This document shows, one piece after another, positions 10,496-22,087 of a stretch of DNA of 64,000 nucleotides (its first letter is position 1; the number at the start of each line of letters is the position of its first letter). A program made the position numbers and the translations under genes. The notes under the pieces were generated by a model that was not told the DNA's origin, ran no database searches, and worked only from the letters and a program-made list of their open reading frames with translations. This DNA comes from Deroplatys truncata (taxonomy: Eukaryota > Arthropoda > Insecta > Mantodea > Mantidae): NCBI GenBank assembly GCA_030765065.1, contig CM060990.1, positions 421,051,198-421,115,197 of the forward strand. The letters run 5' to 3'.

Positions 10496-11077
10496 CTAAA
10501 ATCTATTGGCATTGAGGCGGATGTGAAGTCTTATGTTTGTATCCTTATTTCTAAGGTCAATGATATTACCGTTATGTCGACTATACGAAGAGAGATTTGC
10601 TCTACGCTGTGGGTGTTTATGAACGGTAGGTAGATTGGATATGATGGTTCTTGTGAAAAATGATATCCAGGCGGAACGGATGAGGAAAACATCATAGATC
10701 GAACGCTCCGCTTTTACCATCGATGAAAGAGACTGTTGCAATACTGCGTTCGATTCGTTTGATGCTCACCTTAAATATATTCACCAGGAAATCAGATTCG
10801 GCAAGCTGATTAGCTGGAACAACCTTATTGTCCCTGAAGACCAATAGCGATACTATAGAACAATCATTGGGAAAAAATCAACGGTGAAAGGACATTTAAT
10901 TTTTCATGGTACTATTATTAATGGGTCTAATAAAGACATTCTCATCCACGTCTAGCTTATCTCTCTGAAGTATTCATTAATATCAGCAATCTCGTAAGTT
11001 CCATAGGGTATATCGATGACCGTAATTTCATCACTGTAAATGTATGTAAATGCAAAATAAATTTTTCCCAATGTGGA
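10496..11077 (-). pseudogene. Second virus-like protein of the core, degenerate
   Basis: On the minus strand, broken frames include DKLDVDENVFIRP (about 10905-10950), a FRDNKVVPANQL segment (about 10800-10840), VNIFKVSIKRIE, a SFIDGKS segment near 10720 and a C-terminal strand NIRLHIRLNANRF ending at 10496. This gene commonly accompanies the double-jelly-roll-like gene in arthropod virus-like elements; I do not know its function and a structural or attachment role is only a guess. Its 5' end coincides with the inner end of the right arm (11077/11078), so part of its N-terminus may have been lost or may lie inside the arm. Numerous stops show it is dead. Confidence 0.5.
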
Positions 11078-11279
11078 GAGTCATCGGATCGAGCTTTGTC
11101 ACGTGATTCATTCTTCACAAAGTATGTTAGCTAAATTATTTATACAGCTCTTACTGCATATCAGAGATGTGACATAACATACTGGTTCAACAGACGACAT
11201 GAACGGAAGATGGAAGAAAGGAAACAAATTCATGCTATTGCAGGAATGAAATGACTCTCTTTAAATTTATAAGTTTTTA

Positions 11280-11640
11280 ACCTGCAAGATCGCCTCGCCA
11301 AGGTTCAAATTAGGGTTTCTGGATATGAGCATGTACTTGGGTATACCGAAACCAACAATTTCTTTCAGCTATGCGCATGCGCTTGGCATAGTATATTAGT
11401 ATGGAACACTAAGTTTCAACCTCTGGTCTCTTATTGTGTCTGTGTGCTTAGGTATCTAGAGCCGGTAATGCTTTCTTCCATATATGATGGAATAGTATCA
11501 GGCATTTTCTAACCTGCACACTCGCATTGCTAAGGTTCAAACTCGGGTCTCTGGCTTAACTGTGTAATTAGGTATTCTGAGACCTGCAAATATTCTTTCA
11601 GCTGTACCCATGCACTTAGCACAGTATTTTAGTTGATTTT
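11280..11640. repeat. Right-arm copy of the tRNA-box triplet repeat
   Basis: This is the inverted counterpart of 8150-8485. In this orientation the units read AGGTTCAAACTCGGGTCTC and AAGGTTCAAATTAGGGTTTC, resembling tRNA B boxes, each followed by a TTAGGTAT(T/C)TNGAG block. Confidence 0.5.
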
Positions 11641-12016
11641 TTCCCGAGTGTGTGCATATATATAATGCATAGATTTCATGTAATTAAATGATTTTTAATG
11701 AGTTATTTTTTTTTCGTAATGCTAACTATGTCATCTTGGGAAATATAGAGGGGAAAATAAACCCATTGTCATTATTGAAATGAAAGTCTCATTATTTTCA
11801 TCATTTTCCCCCAATGCAAATAGTCTTGACACTGTTAATGTATACAGGATTCAAGTCCTTTTTTAATTACAAGCATCATGACTGTTTAAAAGGTATTTTC
11901 ACAATCATTTAAATTAGTGCTCCCAATTCTTATTTTCCCAGAACATAGGGAGACTCACTCGAACTAACACTCAGTAATTGCATTGGGATGTATACAGAAT
12001 TGCCCGTGTTTTTTCA

Positions 12017-12238
12017 CTATATGCACTGGACTGTCGTATAAGAATCATATCTTAACATTGCGGCTTCTCGAATGTAGACGTCTCTGTGCGCGCTTATTGC
12101 ATGTTTCGGTGAGGCAGTGAGGATGATTATTCTATCTTCAAAGAGCGTCAGCATCCTTTCTAGATCTGCAAATCTGTTCTTCTTCTTCTTCCCTATATTC
12201 CATCTGAAACATTGCACAATGAAAGTCTTAGAAAACAT
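12017..12238 (-). pseudogene. Right-arm copy of the small hypothetical gene
   Basis: On the minus strand this starts MFSKTFIVQCFRW and continues FADLERMLTLFEDRIIIL, matching the left-arm frame at 7559-7828. It lacks that copy's early stop but diverges and terminates after 73 codons. Unknown product. Confidence 0.3.
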
Positions 12239-12478
12239 GCTTTTGGAAGTGCAGGTAGCCTGAAAAGAATTACATTTTTTATTAGGTTACATGGAAAATG
12301 AAACACAAAAATGTTTATAAACAATCAGATATCAGACGTTTCGATGCAATAGGTATATAAATGAATTCAAAACATTGTGATTTCATGGATTATTTTTTAT
12401 AAATTCTATAGCATGCATCCTTTATATGTAATATTCTATAGATTGTATCTTTTATATAATATCAATGAGACAGCAGTT

Positions 12479-12847
12479 TTATTTATGAATTTTTGTCATT
12501 GTAAAATATGAAAACATTGAATACTTAAGTTTAGCATTTCTACATACTTTCGCTGTGGGTACAAAAGACAATTCTTTCATCTCTTTCATGTCGGTGTATA
12601 GCAAATATAATTTTCCTGGCATTTGTGCAAGCTCTTCGTCGGTTATCGACTTACATCGTGGAGGAAGGAACACTTGGCAATCCTCCAGCGCAGATACGAC
12701 CCTGGTACCGTATCTTGTTTGAGCTCTCTTTAAGGCCTTTATCTCATATTGAAGACCTATTTAGAGATCTTGAACTCTCCGAGCCTGTGGGAAACTGCTC
12801 GCTTCAGCCACCTTATTGCTAAACAGTCTGTAACACGCATTGATCAT
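12479..12847 (-). pseudogene. Right-arm copy of the small FLP-motif gene, broken
   Basis: This is the inverted homologue of 6930-7313. The start codon, TRYGTRVVSALEDCQ and FLPPRCKSITDEELAQM are recognisable, but a stop interrupts the frame after about 28 codons (VQDL then stop), and small deletions shorten the segment after LLYTDM. The FLPPRC motif here is closer to what I expect for the family than FLSPRC in the left copy, so the left copy has also drifted. Confidence 0.5.
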
Positions 12848-12989
12848 GAATTATTTTTTCGATGCATTATTCAGGAGGAAAAACAAGTTATGCATTTCTA
12901 TACATTAGAACTATTGGGAGGTGCGTGTGTGTGATGCTGCATGACTGCGGTTTTTTGTAAGCATGTTTATGAATATTATGCAAGTGACG

Positions 12990-13215
12990 TGTTTATATGC
13001 AGCTTTGTGTTTGGCGACACTTGTAGGTCTTCGTGCAGGTTCGGTTGCGTGGTAAAAGTGTTATTTTTGTGACAAAGCAGGGGCTTGTAAGTATGTTTAT
13101 ACGTATGTGTGCAAGTGACGTGTGTATATGTAGTTCCTCCTGCAGGTTCGGTTGTGTGGTAGAAGTGTTAGTTTTGTAACAAGACATGTATCCTTGGAGT
13201 GGATGCATTAGGACT
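12990..13215. repeat. Right-arm copy of the 108-bp direct repeat
   Basis: This is the inverted counterpart of 6590-6840, with the same two GAACC-containing units around CGGTTGYGTGGTAAAAGTGTT. Confidence 0.6.
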
Positions 13216-13869
13216 AAAGAGCTGTTTCAGTAGCGATGGAAGCTCGGCAATTTTAAAAGCATTTTATTTGTAATGTAATTGCTAAAAATGAAGTTCAGAT
13301 GAGATTTATGATACATTACTCAGATTCGTCCTTTCAGGTAATGTAGCGTTTAAACAAAAATTAAATGCAACGTAAAAAGTCAACACTGATTCGTATAGTT
13401 ATGTAAAAACTCACTCACCTTGCATTGCATTAGTGATAATGAATACTGTATAGAAAGCAAGGTCTCACACTTCGTAAATTAGAAACGCCGCACCTTGTTT
13501 AGAAGCATTTTAAATTTTAATGTAGAGTCAATAAGCATAAAAATGGTTCTAACAAGCATCGTTAGCTATTTATGTTGAATCCTAAAGCCCCTTACGGCGC
13601 ATGCGCGTCTTTGTGTAGGCATGTTTACATGACAAGTCCCAATGGAATTATCATCTGCTGCACATGCGCAGCGGTCCTCAGCATTTGTATTCCTACTTTT
13701 TTCAATTCCTTCCCCCCCCCTCTCTCTCTCTCAATCAGAGAGAATCACCGTAATGCATTTACACAAACTATAAAAACTGGTAGGGGAAAAATCATGTGAA
13801 TGCTGTAGCCTGAACAGAATTAGATTTTGTTAGGTTACAGGGAAATGAAACACAAAGATTTTTTCTATA

Positions 13870-15712
13870 CAGCGTGAAACACCTAAAACTTGGACCACAA
13901 ATATTTCGGATATGGAAAGTGATATTGATATGCAATTTTCACAGCATTAATTTGTAAACAGGACCTCGTAAATTTAGCCTATAAGCACATTTTAATAATA
14001 CCGAGAAAGTGTATTTTTTGAGCAAACATACAATTCTTTAAATGGAACAATGCATAGTTACATCAACAGAATAAAGGTAGGTAAATTAGAATGTCAATGG
14101 TCTTTGTTGCAGGATTCTAGTGCACGAGAAATCGTATTTTGAAACGTTTCCACCCCGACAATTATTTGTCTCATTCAACCTGCTCAGTTGATAGATACGA
14201 TGTGGTTATGCTTGTTTGCATTGTGTTTTCTGTTTACTGATTGCATTGCGGCTTTCTGGTCAGTTAGTTTGTGACAGTTCAAGCAGTATGTCATGAGTTG
14301 AAGATGGGGTTTACTAACGCAGAAAAATCCGTCATGCTCATGGTGTATGGAGAGTGTAGGAAGAATGCACTACGTTCCTGTACAGTGTATGCGGAAATGT
14401 ATCCCAATAGACTTCAACTATCTTGGCAATTATTTATCAACCTCTTCAACCAATTACGTGAAGGTGGTACTGTAACACCTAGAAAACGTGACAGAAACAA
14501 ACAAGTGACTGAAGAAGAGGCAGAAATTAATGTTTTCGCTGCCGCTGCAGTAGATCCGCAAATTAGTTCCCGCACAATCGCACGTGGAGGTGGCATAAGT
14601 TAGGCAAGTGTACTGCGCATTTTCCATGGACATAGGTTCCATCCATATCACATCTCTCTCCATCAAGAGCTCCATGGAAACGATTTTGAGAATCGTGTTA
14701 ATTTTTGTACATGGGCATCAAGACATGATAATCCAGATTCATCATGTATCTTGTTTAGTGATGAGGCAACATTTACTAATCATGGCCAGGTAAACCGCAG
14801 AAACATGCACTATTGGTCTGTTGACCATCCCCGTTGGCTTCGTCAGGTGGAACGTCAGCGTCCACGGAGTTTAAACGTGTGGTGTGGGATAGTGAGCCAT
14901 CAGTTCATAGGTCCTTTGTTCACATAAGGAACAATGAACTCGCACAAGTATCGCAGCCTCCTGACAGACCATCTGCCACAGATGCTAGAAGACGTTCCTT
15001 TGCAGACTAGGAGGAACCTATGGTACCAACATGATGACTCTCCAGCCCATAGTGCACGAAGTAGTACAGATTGTCTTAACGGATTGTTTCCAAATCGCTG
15101 CATTGCACGAAGAGGACGTGTACCTTGGCCGGCCCGTTCACTGGATCTGACCCCCTTAGATTGAAGGCTTAAATATACTGTCTACAAGGCTGTACCAACT
15201 ACACCAGACGATATGAAATGACGTATAACTGCTGCCTGCTCTGAAATTTCCGCTGAAATGCTAGAACGTGTTTCCATAACAGACTGGAAACGTGTATTGA
15301 AGCTTCCGGTGATCATTTTGAACACAACCTTTGAAAGGCTATGTTCTCTTTACATGTAAGAATCCACAGAAGTATTGTAATTCCCTTTTGTTTTACTACC
15401 ACAGGTTCTACAAGTATCGATGCGTAAAAGCTTCAAAATAAGATTTCTCGTAAACCACTTGCACTAGAATCTTGCGACAAACAACACTGACATTCTAATT
15501 TACCCTACGTTTATTCTGATGATGTAACTAGGCATTGTTCTATTTAAAATATATATGTTTACTAAAAATACGCTTTCTCAGTATTATTAAAATCTGTTTA
15601 TATGCTAACTGTTCGAGCCCCTGACTACCAATTAATGCTGTGAAACCTGCACATCAATAGCACTTTCCATTTCCGAAATATTTGTGGCGCAAGTTTTAGT
15701 TGATTCACCCTG
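13870..15712 (+). mobile_element. Tc1/mariner-superfamily element, about 280-bp TIRs, TA target
   Basis: Inverted termini run from 13870 to about 14149 and from about 15427 to 15712. The left end begins CAGCGTGAAACACC; the right end, complemented, begins CAGGGTGAATCAAC. Both share CACAAATATTTCGGA and long stretches beyond. TA dinucleotides flank both ends (13868-13869, 15713-15714). The empty site is visible in the left arm near 5910 as TTTCGTATATAGAAAA, confirming the TA duplication. It encodes a decayed transposase. Confidence 0.92.
14304..15359 (+). pseudogene. Tc1/mariner-type transposase with four in-frame stops
   Basis: A single frame of 352 codons runs from ATG (14304) to TAA (15357), broken only by stops at 14601, 14925, 15162 and 15219, with no frameshift. 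The N-terminus (MGFTNAEKSVMLMVYGECR) resembles the DUF4817-type helix-turn-helix found with insect DDE transposases. Catalytic Asp residues lie in ILFSDEATF, WYQHDDSPAH and RSLDLTPLD; I count 36 residues between the second and third. Loss by point mutation alone indicates moderate age. It inserted into the right arm after the palindrome formed. Confidence 0.88.
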
Positions 15713-16199
15713 TATATGGAAATACCCACATAAATGTTTTCCTGACTTTTGCATGCTTGCCTGGTGGAAGATTCTGGGGCCGCCGGTATTAGAATGGCGT
15801 CCGCCTAGGGTATTGAGCTCCTTCTGACACTCGTCTATATTATTAGTACACTACTGAATGTGGTATTGAACTATATCTTCTTTATCATACGAATCTATCT
15901 CGTTTTTATGTATAGGTGTAGTCATTTGAATTCTGCAAAGTCATAGTAATTTCCAATGCTAGTTACATCTAGATACCCTGGTACTATAGTACTAGGTATC
16001 GGAATAGTCATACATGATTGTATCGCTTACGTAATTAATGTTTTACATTAATTATCTCTAAGGTTACTACTATTGCAATACTAATGTGCAATCATGTTGC
16101 ATATTTTAAAATTGCTAGTTACCTTAAACTTCTCTGCCTAAACATGAATTCACGGTAGTTGTTACTGCCTGTGAAGTATGTCATCTGATCGTGCACCTC

Positions 16200-17015
16200 A
16201 TGTTATTGCAAGAAGAATGTGTGGAGAAATCCCTGTTATGTAAAAAGAGTGTGGAGAGCAAACTGTGTGAGTGTAAATGGAAGAAGAGAGTGTAGGGAAA
16301 CCTTGTGATGTGCAAATAGAGCGAGTAGGAAAAAATCTTGTGAATGCTAATGGAAAAAAGGCGTGTGTGGAAATTCCTGTGATGTTTAAAAAAGAGTGAT
16401 TACAGAAAGCCGTATGCATGTTAATGGAAAAAATGTGTGCAGAGAAATCCCTGTAATGCTGAAAAAAGTGTGTGCATGGAAAACTGTGTGAGTGTGATTG
16501 GAAGAAGAGGGTTGTAGAGAAAACTGAATGATTGTGAATGGAAGAAGAGTGGGCTAAGAAATCCCTATGATATGCAAAAACAGTAAGTGGGGAAAATGTG
16601 TGAATGTTAATGCCAGAAGAGCGTGTGTAGAAATACCTGTCTTGTGAAAAAAGAGTGTGCAGGGAAAGCCGTGTGAGTGTTAATGGAAGAAAAATGTATA
16701 GAGCAAACCGTATGAGTGTTAATGGAAGAAGAATTTGCAGAGAAATCCCTGTGATGTGGATAAAGGGGGTGGAGAGAAATCTGTGTGAGTAGGAATGGAA
16801 GAAGAGGGTGTAGAGAAAACCGTATGAATGTTAATGGAAGAAGAGTGCGCCGAGAAAGCTGTGTGAGTGTAATGGAAGAAGAGTGTGTGTAGAAATATCT
16901 GTGAAATGAAAACAGTGTGAGTGGGGAAAACCGTATGAGTGTTAATGGAAGAAAAGTGTGTAGAGAAATCTCTGTAATTTTGAAAAAAGTGAGGAGGGAA
17001 AAAACGTATGAATGT
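16200..17015. repeat. Minisatellite of the right arm
   Basis: Inverted counterpart of 4450-5430, made of degenerate GGAAGAAGAGTGTGTAGAGAA and ATGTTAATGGAAGAAGAG type units with CCTGTGATGTG spacers. Unit number and order differ from the left arm, as expected for independently drifting tandem repeats. Long minus-strand frames here are repeat by-products. Confidence 0.85.
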
Positions 17016-17547
17016 TGCCCGCGTCTGCCTTTTTTGTCGGCGATCATGACACAGGTGCATGTTACCTGACATTGCAGCAAACCAATACAAGAAAATGCAT
17101 TTCTCCTAGGTGGACTCTGTTAATGAATGTGGTCGTGTGGTATGGGTATGGCACCGAGCGTCTGCTCGATGTCGGCTAGTATAAAACACAGGTGCATGCT
17201 AGCTGTCATTCTCGCTGTCGCGAAAAATGTATTGCTCCCAGGTAGTCTCTGGTAATGAATGGGGTCATGTGATATGGGTATTGCGCCGCGTGTCTGCCCC
17301 TTTGTCATCTATAATAACAAAGCAAAATTTATTACATCCATTGTTCCCTTTGACAGGAGGTGGGGGACCTTCATAACACAGGTGCATGTTACATACCAAC
17401 CATTTTTCCATTAAACAATGCAAACTTTATGACCTCGTTTGCCACGAAGGTAACAGGGGGGTGTGGCAGGTGGAAGGGAGACATTAATTAACATATTAAT
17501 TGCAAATTCCTGCATTTTAAGTGTAGTGGAAGTCCCATTTATATACT

Positions 17548-17700
17548 ACTCACACCTTTTGTGTCTGATACCCTTTCCCAGATTTTAATGGCAGACCCTG
17601 ACCCTTGTTCCATTTACATAAATCTATAAGCATTGCTTATAACTGCTCGTGTTTGAGAATGTAGCACCTTATTCCCTAATTTACTCATAGTAGGCGCCAT
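17548..17700 (-). pseudogene. N-terminal piece of the DDE transposase split by the 13.6-kb element
   Basis: On the minus strand an ATG (17700) opens a frame with SQTRAVISNAYRFM, one stop, then SAIKIWERVSDTKGVS, running directly into the right end of the element. This matches the expected N-terminal region (a helix with VI-NVY-F followed by a V-ERV--TGVS segment) of the transposase whose remaining part begins at 3935. The reading frame is compatible with direct continuation across the element. It is the best evidence for the element's outer boundary. Confidence 0.7.
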
Positions 17701-17744
17701 TTCTAAATGCCTTCTTGTAACAAGCAAGCGCGTACTTTTTCAAA

Positions 17745-18055
17745 ACATTCTGTGGTAATGTTCAGTAGCTCTGCACTTGTTTATTTGCTCGCAACTGACA
17801 TGCGACTGACCCATCCTCCACTTCAATTGCCAACTGCTCTGAAATGGACTCATCCAGAAATCACTTCGCATTCCTCTCCATCTGTCGCAATAAATGAATG
17901 TATCTGTAAAGCGTGGTGGATGAAAAGTCACCCCAGCATATCCCACCGACCAAGGAAATCCACGAAAAGCTCAAGTAGGCGATCCACGGGAATTGAATCC
18001 AAGATCTCCCGGACGCGAGCCTTAGACTTTACTGCTCAGCCATCTCACTCGGTTT
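17745..18055 (-). mobile_element. tRNA-derived SINE (family 1), tRNA-like head present
   Basis: On the minus strand, GAGATGGCTGAGCAGTAAAG resembles an A-box region and TTGGATTCAATTCCCG a B box about 40 bases later. A body with TTTCGTGGATTTCCTTGGTCGG follows, shared with the SINE at 38.6 kb. The frame of 168 codons on the plus strand across it is a by-product. Confidence 0.7.
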
Positions 18056-21000
18056 GTAAATATATAAGGAAGGTTTATGTCCATTTTAAGAAGCGTACAA
18101 AAAAACAAGCTTTTTTAGAAATATTTTGTAGGATGATGAGAACGAGGACTCACATGAACATAAGATTTTTCTCGTGGCAACGGAGAGTGTGGAGTTTCAA
18201 AGCCACCACATAACATTTTTACTATCCCTTTAGCCTGCTGTATGCTTATTACACATGCAAAATGTGTGAATGTGTAATGAAAGATTATTATCTCAACTTA
18301 CAATAAGTAGATAGAAGAATAATCGTTAGTAATAATAGTTTGTAGAATGAGTGGAGAAAGCCATGTGAATGTAACTCATAAGGTTTTATAAATTGGAGTA
18401 ATAGTGAATGAATCAGTAACAGAATAAGGCTTGTGTAATATGTTAGACTTTTATTCCTTTATCAATAATAAAAATAAGGTATATTCCATTTTAAATAAAA
18501 ATGACATTTAAACTAGATAGATACATTGAACTAAGTACTGCAAATATAATAAAAGATGTAGATTGGATGAACCTCACACTGAATGTCGTCTAATGTTAAA
18601 CGATTAATATGTATTCGTTCAATCGACAGAATATTTAACTTTAAAAAATTATTAAACACCGAAAATATATCCTGATGCACCCTCGTAGTTTAAAATGAAA
18701 TGGTATCAGTTTTCAAAACCATGAACTGTTGCCAGAAATTGGGGATAAAGCTATACACTTCCAACGAAAACTTAATGAAAATAAGAAAAGAGAGACATTT
18801 TAGGAATTCAGGACTTTAATTACAAGAAATACAAAGCATCAAAGCCTAACAGTTTTGTGTATTCCAAAAGCTTTTTTTAATATGAAAATTTTAATGTGAA
18901 AATATTTTTAATATGAAAATAAGCCTGCTTCTGAAAGCAATTGGATTTTCAGAACGGAGTACTTTAAAATGAACTAAGTGCAACAAAAAGCGCATCATGA
19001 GTTTCGCACTAACATTATTTTGGTGTCACTACTTTGAAAATTTAACCTATATATTAACCTAAATGAGTAAATCAGCTATATATGTATATATAGATATATA
19101 TATATACTTCATATTTTGCGTTAAACATTGTCTTCTGGGCGTCTATTAACATTTTGTCCTTTTAGATACAACAGCTGTTTATTAGTCTACGCTCACTCTA
19201 CGATTGGCTCAGTTTTTCTTTCCTTCCTTTGAGTGTGTATGTGTGGGTGAATTCTGTTTCAAATAACACAACCTTCATTTGTTTTTCCAACAAACATAAA
19301 ATATATTTACTTCTGAAGAAACCTGAATGTTGCGTTTGATTGCGCGTCAAATCTGCTTCAATAGTTGGACATTACTACTATTTTTGCTACCATATTTTTA
19401 AAATGTCCTTTATACTCATCGGAACTGAATATGCTAAATGTATGGAACTGCATACAATGCGCTAAGGGTGATCAATCTCCATGTAGATTGCATCTTTTTT
19501 CTCAAGAAAACTACTGAATAATGCATTTTAAACATCAGTAGCACTAGCATAAATGGTGCAATATTTGCGTTTTGTACAACTTGTGTAGAAACAAATTTTT
19601 AACTTGTTTCGTTTGGATAAATCTAGTAAAGAGACAAAACATAGTTTGTTCTTCTTTCATCTTTAGAGGAAGGCCGTCTCTATCTACTGGCCTGAGTGCG
19701 CGATTCGTGACATCACAACGCTAGGCCAAGGTACAAAGGAGTTCCAAAACATAAAACGATGTTTTAGAAATATTTTTAGTATGTTTGCGCTGAAATAAGC
19801 ACGGTTTGCGGAAACCACGATTTGTGGAGATCATCTTCTTACCTTCTCAATGCGAATAAGTCTGCAACTTTCGTTTTTATTTTGCCTTCAGCTCACGGCA
19901 AGTTATCTTGCTTAATAACAAAAAGGTTCTTTTAGGTTCTTTCTTAAAGGTTCTTTTAGAAGAATGTCAGATATTACTTGTATTATATTTCCCACCATTC
20001 GGCAACTCGCAACCACTAGCGTTGAAATCAGAACAAATATTATAAATGTTACTCGCCTGGTATCTAAATGTAGAATTACGATCTTCTGGTTTTCTACTTG
20101 AGAAATTTCTTGTTCATATGCTTCAAAAATTAAAAGACTAAAATATACTGAAGGTGCGTGCCATTACGTTATATGAACTGTAATGGGCACTCCATGCTTC
20201 CCTATCTGTCATTCGTAAGCACTAAGTTTAAAATTTTGAATCTCAAAATCCACTTTGGGTTCACAATATAACATTTTCCTACAATATTCACTTTTAAATT
20301 AGGTACGTATAACACTTAGCTGCATTCCCTACAATGCTAATTCGGGTAATTGTGTTCTGCTCCTTTACAAAAACGTTCCTACATTCATAAGATATACTTT
20401 TAAATGTAGCATAAAAATTCGTGCCAGTTTCTCGAAAGTGTTTGTATTAATTTTGTTGTTATCTGATATCAAATTTAACATCTTAAATCCACATTAACTC
20501 AAAGCATTAATTATAATGAGAATCATATTCACCCAATTTTTGTGCTGCTAAATATTTTGCTTGATACAAAGCTAAAATAAATTATTCTTGGATGTTAAAT
20601 ATATTATCATACAGTCCTGCGCTGTTTATGCGGGATCTTGTGTATTTGAAATTCTTTGAATGTTACCCCATTATACGAAATTTCTAGTTTTACATGAGTT
20701 TCGTGCAGAAACCAATTCAGTAATTTCTCTTGATCACTGAGTACTTGAGAATAAAGAAAGTACGTAGGAATCACTTATCTGTAAGCTGTTGAATCAGAAA
20801 AAAATAATTGAACACGCCCATAACGTGGTATCGGTTGTATGTGGTACTACCATTTGATTAACCAGTCTTACATATTCTTCTGAGAATTTAGTTTTAGTAT
20901 ATTATGTGGAATCTTGATTTATTTCCTCGCAACATTCTTTTAAACTCTTGGCAGCCTGTAGTAGTTTATTCTCTATTTGTTGGTTTGGAATTGTGTACCC

Positions 21001-21979
21001 ATTTGGATGGCTTTAAAAGAGCATCAAATTTGGACCATTTATCCAAGAACATCACTTTGCCAAGTACCCATTTGAATTAATTATTTAATATTATATTCTT
21101 AGCGTGTGAAACTTGAATAATAAAGTTGCAGCTAATTGACAATGACGCTACAGCCGTTGGAATTTCTGAGGTATTAATTTTTAGCTAATGCACATCATTA
21201 TATTTTATGAAGACAGCGAATCCCTTTAATTTCATGCAGTTAACACTTTGGGAGGTAGTTCTGAATACAAATAGGCTGGTAAACTAGAAAACAGTGAGGG
21301 GCAATTATTTTCAACAACAAAACTTTAGTAATTGTCCTGGGTACTATGAAAACATTTCCATCATTTTGCGCGCAGTAAAATTATTCAGCCTATGCTGTTC
21401 AGAAAAATTAATATATACCGCAAATAACGTACCTGATTAGCAATTATTTCTGTGGATAGCATGTACTCACCGCGGTCTCCTGTGTGGATCCTTTTAGAAC
21501 GAAAACATTGTTATATATTATATACAACTAGTTAAGCAGTTTGACATATATCGCAGCACACAATACTTTAATGTCGTTTTGAACTGATAACTACACTGTT
21601 TTAAGTATTCTATCGATCGCTAAGTAGGTAATTTGGTTATTAATTATTAGTCCGTTTTGATACAGCAAAGAACTCCTTAGCATTCCACATCCTCAATGAC
21701 CAAGATGCATTCCTATGATGCAGGTTGTGAACTACCGATAAGTGTAGGCCAACGAAAATGACGTAATTAATAGATATCATCTTTAGTCTCCTGTCCTGTA
21801 TACACTGAGACGTTCTATTGTAGAGTAAGGTCACTGTGTTATACGAGTATACGCAAATAGATATGTAATCTTTGAAGTAACGCCAGGGCTGGCCATCAAC
21901 TAGAAGGCAGATAAAAGTAGTCGAGAATACATTCCTTCCCACTTTTCCTATGCAACCCCTGGCCTAACAGAAAAGCATT
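18056..21979. other. AT-rich intergenic DNA, no gene recognised
   Basis: Nearly 4 kb without any frame above about 100 codons and without recognisable transposon, RNA or repeat, apart from a TATATA tract near 19075-19107. A minus-strand frame at 21640-21942 has no motif I recognise. It may hold host non-coding or regulatory DNA, or very old repeats. Confidence 0.5.
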
Positions 21980-22087
21980 TGGAGCCCTGTGTGCTATGGT
22001 ACTGTCACGGTTAGTGAGTAGTACTGACAATCAGTGTGTACCTAAGTTCCGATGAACATAGTGAGCAAAATCAGAAGCAACTACATA

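Larger units (their letters stand above)
3936..17547. mobile_element. 13.6-kb palindromic virus-like element with long inverted arms
   Basis: Two diverged inverted arms (3936-8680 and 11078-17547) enclose a unique core (8681-11077). Both ends carry the 14-mer AGTATATAAATGGG, on the plus strand at 3936 and as its complement ending at 17547. Homology stops there on both sides and flanking DNA is unrelated to the arms. AG...CT ends and a capsid-like gene recall Polinton/Maverick or related virus-like transposons, whose known inverted repeats are usually a few hundred bp to about 1 kb. Arms of more than 4.5 kb are therefore unusual. The last six bases on each flank (GCCAAT, ACTCAC) do not match, so no target duplication is visible. 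No integrase, packaging ATPase, protease or polymerase was recognised inside. Alternatives are a deleted element that became palindromic by recombination, or a foldback-type element that captured capsid genes. Confidence 0.8.
11078..17547. repeat. Right inverted arm (about 4.6 kb plus a 1.84-kb insertion)
   Basis: This is the inverted counterpart of 3936-8680, collinear throughout except for the mariner-type insertion at 13870-15712. Its copies of the small arm genes are more damaged than those of the left arm. The terminal complement of AGTATATAAATGGG ends at 17547. Confidence 0.9.

Noticed and set aside
16607-17090. 157- and 123-codon minus-strand frames in the right arm
   Set aside because: Same minisatellite by-product as in the left arm, in two overlapping frames at once.
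3936-17547. A complete Polinton/Maverick
   Set aside because: No integrase, packaging ATPase, protease or polymerase was found between the ends, and no 6-bp target duplication is visible; only relatedness is claimed.
17707-18213. 168-codon plus-strand frame
   Set aside because: It runs through the SINE in antisense and has no protein-like motif.
18056-21979. A host gene with small exons
   Set aside because: No frame with protein-like composition flanked by plausible splice sites could be supported by reading alone.
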